A stretch of 64,000 bases of DNA from assembly GCA_039621445.1 (NCBI GenBank), contig CP154954.1, positions 67,056,714 through 67,120,713 of the forward strand, given 5' to 3'. The translations under genes and the position numbers were made by a program. Positions 57,201 through 64,000 of the stretch are shown here, in pieces (position 1 is the stretch's first letter; the number at the start of each line of letters is the position of its first letter). The notes below the pieces were generated by a model. It searched no databases, was not told the DNA's origin, and was given only the letters and a program-made list of their open reading frames with translations. The stretch comes from Euglena gracilis (Eukaryota; Euglenida; Euglenophyceae; Euglenales).

Positions 57201-60200
57201 GTTCCCCATCAGTTTTGGGAAAACTTCAAAAAATCGATTTTTTGCCACCCGGAAGGCTGAAAAACGGCCAAGTCCCGTGGGAACCCCTTTTGGCGCCCCC
57301 CTTACGGGCCCCAAACCGGTCCGGACGGGCCGGGGGTATGTGGGGTGTATACAGGCCACTTGGGGGTCCCCCATGGTTGGTTTGGGTCCCCGGGTGGGTC
57401 CGTGCAGTTCCCCATCAGTTTTGGGAAAACTTCAAAAAATCGATTTTTTGGCCCCCGGAAGGCTGAAAAACGGCCAAGTCCCGTGGGAACCTCTTTTTGC
57501 CACCCCCGTACGGGCCCCAAAACGGTCCGGACGTGCCGGGGGTATGTGGGGTGTATACAGGCCACTTGGGGGTCCCCCATGGTTGGTTTGGGTCCCCGGG
57601 TGGGTCCGTGCAGTTCCCCATCCGTTTTGGGAAAATTTCAAAAAATCGATTTTTTGGCCCCCGGAAGGCTGAAAAACGGCCAAGTCCCGTGGGAACCCCT
57701 TTTGGGGGGCCCCGTACGGGCCCCAAAACGGTCCGGACGTGCCGGGGGTATGTGGGGTGTATACAGGCCACTTGGGGGTCGCCCATGATTGGTTTGGGTC
57801 CCCGGGTGGGTCCGTGCAGTTCCCCATCAGTTTTGGGGAAATTTCAAAAAATCGATTTTTTGGCCCCCGGAAGGCTGAAAAACGGCCAAGTCCCGTGGGA
57901 ACCCCTTTTGGGGGGCCCCGTACGGGCCCCAAAACGGTCCGGACGGGCCGGGGGTATGTGGGGTGTATACAGGCCACTTGGGGGTCCCCCATGGTTGGTT
58001 TGGGTCCCCGGGTGGGTCCGTGCAGTTCCCCATCAGTTTTGGGAAAACTTCAAAAAATCGATTTTTTGCCACCCGGAAGGCTGAAAAACGGCCAAGTCCC
58101 GTGGGAACCCCTTTTTTGCCACCCCCGTACGGGCCCCAAAACGGTCCGGACGTGCCGGGGGTATGTGGGGTGTATACAGGCCACTTGGGGGTCGCCCATG
58201 ATTGGTTTGGGTCCCCGGGTGGGTCCGTGCAGTTCCCCATCAGTTTTGGGGAAATTTCAAAAAATCGATTTTTTGGCCCCCGGAAGGCTGAAAAACGGCC
58301 AAGTCCCGTGGGAACCTCTTTTTGCCACCCCCGTACGGGCCCCAAAACGGTCCGGACGTGCCGGGGGTATGTGGGGTGTATACAGGCCACTTGGGGGTCC
58401 CCCATGGTTGGTTTGGGTCCCCGGGTGGGTCCGTGCCGTTCCCCATCCGTTTTGGGAAAACTTCAAAAAATCGATTTTTTGGCCCCCGGAAGGCTGAAAA
58501 ACGGCCAAGTCCTGTGGGAACCCCTTTTGGGGGGCCCCGTACGGGCCCCAAAACGGTCCGGACGGGCCGGGGGTATGTGGGGTGTATACAGGCCACTTGG
58601 GGGTCCCCCATGGTTGGTTTGGGTCCCCGGGTGGGTCCGTGCAGTTCCCCATCCGTTTTGGGAAAACTTCAAAAAATCGATTTTTTGGCCCCCGGAAGGC
58701 TGAAAAACGGCCAAGTCCCGTGGGAACCCCTTTTTGGGGGGCCCCGTACGGGCCCCAAAACGGTCCGGACGGGCCGGGGGTATGTGGGGTGTATACAGGC
58801 CACTTGGGGGTCCCCCATGGTTGGTTTGGGTCCCCGGGTGGGTCCGTGCAGTTCCCCATCCGTTTTGGGAAAATTTCAAAAAATCGATTTTTTGGCCCCC
58901 GGAAGGCTGAAAAACGGCCAAGTCCTGTGGGAACCCCTTTTTGCCACCCCCGTACGGGCCCCAAAACGGTCCGGACGGGCCGGGGGTATGTGGGGTGTAT
59001 ACAGGCCACTTGGGGGTCCCCCATGATTGGTTTGGGTCCCCGGGTGGGTCCGTGCAGTTCCCCATCCGTTTTGGGAAAATTTCAAAAAATCGATTTTTTG
59101 GCCCCCGGAAGGCTGAAAAACGGCCAAGTCCTGTGGGAACCCCTTTTTGCCACCCCCGTACGGGCCCCAAAACGGTCCGGACGGGCCGGGGGTATGTGGG
59201 GTGTATACAGGCCACTTGGGGGTCCCCCATGGTTGGTTTGGGTCCCCGGGTGGGTCCGTGCAGTTCCCCATCAGTTTTGGGAAAATTTCAAAAAATCGAT
59301 TTTTTTTTGGCCCCCGGAAGGCTGAAAAACGGCCAAGTCCTGTGGGACCCCCTTTTTGCCACCCCCGTACGGGCCCCAAAACGGTCCGGACGGGCCGGGG
59401 GTATGTGGGGTGTATACAGGCCACTTGGGGGTCCCCCATGATTGGTTTGGGTCCCCGGGTGGGTCCGTGCGTTTCCCCAATAGTTTTGGGAAAATTTCAA
59501 AAAATCGATTTTTTGGCCCCCGGAAGGCTGAAAAACGGCCAAGTCCCGTGGGAACCCCTTTTGGGGGGCCCCGTACGGGCCCCAAAACGGTCCGGACGGG
59601 CCGGGGGTATGTGGGGTGTATACAGGCCACTTGGGGGTCCCCCATGGTTGGTTTGGGTCCCCGGGTGGGTCCGTGCAGTTCCCCATCAGTTTTGGGAAAA
59701 TTTCAAAAAATCGATTTTTTTTTGGCCCCCGGAAGGCTGAAAAACGGCCAAGTCCTGTGGGAACCCCTTTTTGCCACCCCCGTACGGGCCCCAAAACGGT
59801 CCGGACGGGCCGGGGGTATGTGGGGTGTATACAGGCCACTTGGGGGTCCCCCATGATTGGTTTGGGTCCCCGGGTGGGTCCGTGCCGTTCCCCATCAGTT
59901 TTGGGAAAATTTCAAAAAATCGATTTTTTGGCCCCCGGAAGGCTGAAAAACGGCCAAGTCCCGTGGGAACCCCTTTTTGCCACCCCCGTACGGGTCCCAA
60001 AACGGTCCGGACGGGCCGGGGGTATGTGGGGTGTATACAGGCCACTTGGGGGTCCCCCATGGTTGGTTTGGGTCCCCGGGTGGGTCCGTGCAGTTCCCCA
60101 TCCGTTTTGGGAAAACTTCAAAAAATCGATTTTTTGCCACCCGGAAGGCTGAAAAACGGCCAAGTCCTGTGGGAACCCCTTTTGGGGGGCCCCGTACGGG

Positions 60201-63200
60201 CCCCAAAACGGTCCGGACGGGCCGGGGGTATGTGGGGTGTATACAGGCCACTTGGGGGTCGCCCATGATTGGTTTGGGTCCCCGGGTGGGTCCGTGCAGT
60301 TCCCCATCCGTTTTGGGAAAATTTCAAAAAATCGATTTTTTTTTGGCCCCCGGAAGGCTGAAAAACGGCCAAGTCCTGTGGGAACCCCTTTTTGCCACCC
60401 CCGTACGGGCCCCAAAACGGTCCGGACGGGCCGGGGGTATGTGGGGTGTATACAGGCCACTTGGGGGTCCCCCATGGTTGGTTTGGGTCCCCGGGTGGGT
60501 CCGTGCAGTTCCCCATCAGTTTTGGGAAAATTTCAAAAAATCGATTTTTTGCCCCCCGGAAGGCTGAAAAAAAACGGCTAAGTCCTGTGGGAACCCCTTT
60601 TGGGGGGCCCCCGTACGGGCCCCAAAACGGTCCGGACGGGCCGGGGGTATGTGGGGTGTATACAGGCCACTTGGGGGTCCCCCATGGTTGGTTTGGGTCC
60701 CCGGGTGGGTCCGTGCAGTTCCCCATCCGTTTTGGGAAAATTTCAAAAAATCGATTTTTTGGCCCCCGGAAGGCTGAAAAACGGCCAAGTCCCGTGGGAA
60801 CCCCTTTTGGGGGGCCCCGTACGGGCCCCAAAACGGTCCGGACGGGCCGGGGGTATGTGGGGTGTATACAGGCCACTTGGGGGTCCCCCATGGTTGGTTT
60901 GGGTCCCCGGGTGGGTCCGTGCAGTTCCCCATCCGTTTTGGGAAAATTTCAAAAAATCGATTTTTTGGCCCCCGGAAGGCTGAAAAAACGGCCAAGTCCT
61001 GTGGGAACCCCTTTTGGGGGGCCCCGTACGGGCCCCAAAATGGTCCGGACGGGCCGGGGGTATGTGGGATGTATACAGGCCACTTGGGGGTCCCCATGGT
61101 TGGTTTGGGTCCCCGGGTAGGTCCGTGCAGTTCCCCATCGGTTTTGGGAAAATTTCCAAAAAATCGATTTTTTTTTCCCCGGAAGGCTGAAAAACGGCCA
61201 AGTCCTGTGGGAACCCCTTTTGGGGGCGTCGTACGGGCTCCAAAACGGTCCGGACGGGCCGGGGGTATGTGGGGTGTATACAGGCCACTTGGGGGTCCCC
61301 ATGGTTGGTTTGGGTCCCCGGGTGGGTCCGTGCAGTTCCCCATCAGTTTTGGGAAAATTTCAAAAAATCGATTTTTTGCCACCCGGAAGGCTGAAAAACG
61401 GCCAAGTCCTGTGGGAACCTCTTTTTGCCACCCCCGTACGGGCCCCAAAACGGTCCGGACGGGCCGGGGGTATGTGGGGTGTATACAGGCCACTTGGGGG
61501 TCCCCATGGTTGGTTTGGGTCCCCGGGTAGGTCCGTGCAGTTCCCCATCGTTTTGGGAAAATTTCAAAAAATCGATTTTTTGGCCCCCGGAAGGCTGAAA
61601 AACGGCCAAGTCCTGTGGGAACCCCTTTTTGGGACGCCCGTACGGGCCCCAAAACGGTCCGGACGGGCCGGGGGTATGTGGGGTGTATACAGGCCACTTG
61701 GGGGTCCCCCATGGTTGGTTTGGGTCCCCGGATGGGTCCGTGCAGTTCCCCATCCGTTTTGGAAAAATTTCAAAAAATCGATTTTTTGCCACCCGGAAGG
61801 CTGAAAAACGGCCAAGTCCCGTGGGAACCCCTTTTGTGCGGCCCCCATACGGGCCCCAAAACGGTCCGGACGGGCCGGGGGTATGTGGGGTGTATACAGG
61901 CCACTTGGGGGTCCCCCATGGTTGGTTTGGGTCCCCGGGTGGGTCCGTGCAGTTCCCCATCAGTTTTGGGAAAATTTCAAAAAATCGATTTTTTGGCCCC
62001 CGGAAGGCTGAAAAACGGCCAAGTCCCGTGGGAACCCCTTTTGGGGGGCCCCGTACGGGCCCCAAAACGGTCCGGACGGGCGGGGGTATGTGGGGTGTAT
62101 ACAGGCCACTTTGGGGTCCCCCATGGTTGGTTTGGGTCCCCGGGTGGGTCCGTGCAGTTCCCCATCCGTTTTGGGAAAATTTCAAAAAATCGATTTTTTG
62201 GCCCCCGGAAGGCTGAAAAACGGCCAAGTCCCGTGGGAACCCCTTTTGGGGGGCCCCGTACGGGCCCCAAAACGGTCCGGACGGGCGGGGGTATGTGGGG
62301 TGTATACAGGCCACTTTGGGGTCCCCCATGGTTGGTTTGGGTCCCCGGGTGGGTCCGTGCAGTTCCCCATCAGTTTTGGGAAAACTTCAAAAAATCGATT
62401 TTTTTTTGGCCCCCGGAAGGCTGAAAAACGGCCAAGTCCTGTGGGAACCCCTTTTGGGGGCCCCGTACGGGCCCCAAAACGGTCCGGACGGGCCGGGGGT
62501 ATGTGGGGTGTATACAGGCCACTTGGGGGTCGCCCATGGTTGGTTTGGGTCCCCGGGTGGGTCCGTGCAGTTCCCCATCCGTTTTGGGAAAATTTCAAAA
62601 AAATGGTTTTTTTCCCCCCCGGAAGGTGGAAAAAGGGCAAGGTCCTGGGGGAACCCCTTTTGCCACCCCCGTACCGGGCCCAAAAACGGCCCGGCGGGGC
62701 GGGGGTATGTGGGGTGTATACAGGCCACTTTGGGGTCCCCCATGGTTGGTTTGGGTCCCCGGGTGGGTCCGTGCAGTTCCCCATCCGTTTTGGGAAAACT
62801 TCAAAAAATCGATTTTTTGGCCCCCGGAAGGCTGAAAAACGGCCAAGTCCCGTGGGAACCCCTTTTGGGGGGCCCCGTACGGGCCCCAAAACGGTCCGGA
62901 CGGGCCGGGGGTATGTGGGGTGTATACAGGCCACTTGGGGGTCCCCCATGGTTGGTTTGGGTCCCCGGGTGGGTCCGTGCAGTTCCCCATCCGTTTTGGG
63001 AAAATTTCAAAAAATCGATTTTTTGGCCCCCGGAAGGCTGAAAAACGGCCAAGTCCTGTGGGAACCCCTTTTTGCCACCCCCGTACGGGCCCCAAAACGG
63101 TCCGGACGGGCCGGGGGTATGTGGGGTGTATACAGGCCACTTGGGGGTCCCCCATGGTTGGTTTGGGTCCCCGGGTGGGTCCGTGCAGTTCCCCATCCGT

Positions 63201-64000
63201 TTTGGGAAAACTTCAAAAAAATCGATTTTTTGGCCCCCGGAAGGCTGAAAAACGGCCAAGTCCCGTGGGAACCCCTTTTGGGGGGCCCCGTACGGGCCCC
63301 AAAACGGTCCGGACGGGCCGGGGGTATGTGGGGTGTATACAGGACTCTTGGGGTCCCCCATGGTTGGTTTGGGTCCCCGGGTGGGTCCGTGCAGTTCCCC
63401 ATCGTTTTTGGGGAAAACTTCAAAAAAAATCGATTGTTGGCCCCCGGAAGGCTGAAAAACGGCAAGTCCCGTGGGAACCCCTTTTGGGGGGCCCCGTACG
63501 GGCCCCAAAACGGTCCGGACGGGCCGGGGGTATGTGGGGTGTATACAGGCCACTTTGGGGTCCCCCATGGTTGGTTTGGGTCCCCGGGTGGGTCCGTGCA
63601 GTTCCCCATCAGTTTTGGAAAACTTCAAAAAATCGATTTTTTGCCACCCGGAAGGCTGAAAAACGGCCAAGTCCTGTGGGAACCCCTTTTTGCCACCCCC
63701 GTACGGGTCCCAAAACGGTCCGGACGGGCCGGGGGTATGTGGGGTGTATACAGGCCACTTGGGGGTCCCCCATGGTTGGTTTGGGTCCCCGGGTGGGTCC
63801 GTGCAGTTCCCCATCGTTTTGGGAAAATTTCAAAAAATCGATTTTTTGGCCCCCGGAAGGCTGAAAAACGGCCAAGTCCCGTGGGAACCCCTTTTGGGGG
63901 GCCCCGTACGGGCCCCAAAACGGTCCGGACGGGCCGGGGGTATGTGGGGTGTATACAGGCCACTTGGGGGTCCCCCATGGTTGGTTTGGGTCCCCGGGTG
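51231..64000. repeat. 206-210 bp satellite array, ~62 copies, runs off the window
   Basis: A head-to-tail monomer with landmarks TTTTGGGAAAATTTCAAAAA, ATCGATTTTTT, GGCCCCCGGAAGGCTGAAAA, ACGGCCAAGTCC(C/T)GTGGG, AACCCCTTTT, either GCCACCCCCGTACGGG or GGGGGGCCCCGTACGGG, CCCCAAAACGGTCCGGACGG, GTATGTGGGGTGTATACAGG, CCACTTGGGGGTC, and TTGGTTTGGGTCCCCGGGTG. Length varies mainly by the T-run. Discrete variants (TTTGCCACC against TTGGGGGG; CATGATTGG against CATGGTTGG; CATCAG against CATCCG; CGGACGTGCC in several copies between 56.9 and 58.4 kb) are mixed along the array, and the first four copies form an exact-looking 2-monomer repeat (51240-51657 and 51658-52077). Long frames on both strands are products of the stop-poor monomer. 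Confidence 0.97.

Noticed and set aside
51366-63978. Long open frames (up to about 585 codons) rich in Pro, Gly, Val and Trp on both strands
   Set aside because: They come from the stop-poor 206-210 bp satellite monomer; both strands are equally open, which is not expected of a real gene.

Overview
This window reads as nuclear DNA of an intron-rich, repeat-laden eukaryote, probably a unicellular alga or other protist. The signs are short exon-like islands with high third-position G+C, bounded by GT..AG sites and polypyrimidine acceptors. They are embedded in introns and intergenic DNA full of homopolymers, microsatellites, minisatellites and two large satellite arrays. There is no bacterial-style gene packing, no rRNA or tRNA that I can recognise, no CRISPR array and no recognisable transposase or reverse transcriptase. 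I cannot name the organism from the sequence.

Region 1 (about 1.5-20.3 kb) carries scattered exons on the minus strand. The clearest run (6582 down to 4614) joins in a consistent phase and encodes a beta-sandwich module resembling the SKICH domain family: a 'YLAMFREG' strand in the middle, 'GAYHLRYLRK' near the end, and a 'STIPFTVEG' end in the preceding exon. Further copies of the pattern occur in exons at 1560-1794, 2060-2200, 2787-2949 and 8667-8794, so this is most likely one gene (or a few related genes) encoding tandem SKICH/Ig-like modules. Exons between 13 and 20 kb are probably more of the same or a neighbouring minus-strand gene.

Region 2 (24.4-38.7 kb) is an array of roughly 85 copies of a 164-bp satellite, with extreme poly-T expansions in its central third, followed by about 2.5 copies of an unrelated 231-bp repeat. 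Region 3 (39.9-47.3 kb) again holds minus-strand exons, mostly Pro/Ser/Ala-rich and with very high third-position G+C, set among minisatellites, C-tracts and dispersed repeats. Region 4 (49.9-51.2 kb) has two or three plus-strand candidate exons, one resembling a fibronectin-III strand pair. Region 5 (51.2 kb to the window end) is an array of about 62 copies of a 206-210 bp satellite.

Both satellites have monomers that are nearly stop-free in several frames and produce long but meaningless open frames. Gene-like calls here are exon candidates read by eye from splice sites, phase, codon bias and module similarity. None is a complete gene model, and how the exons join across the large repeats is unknown.
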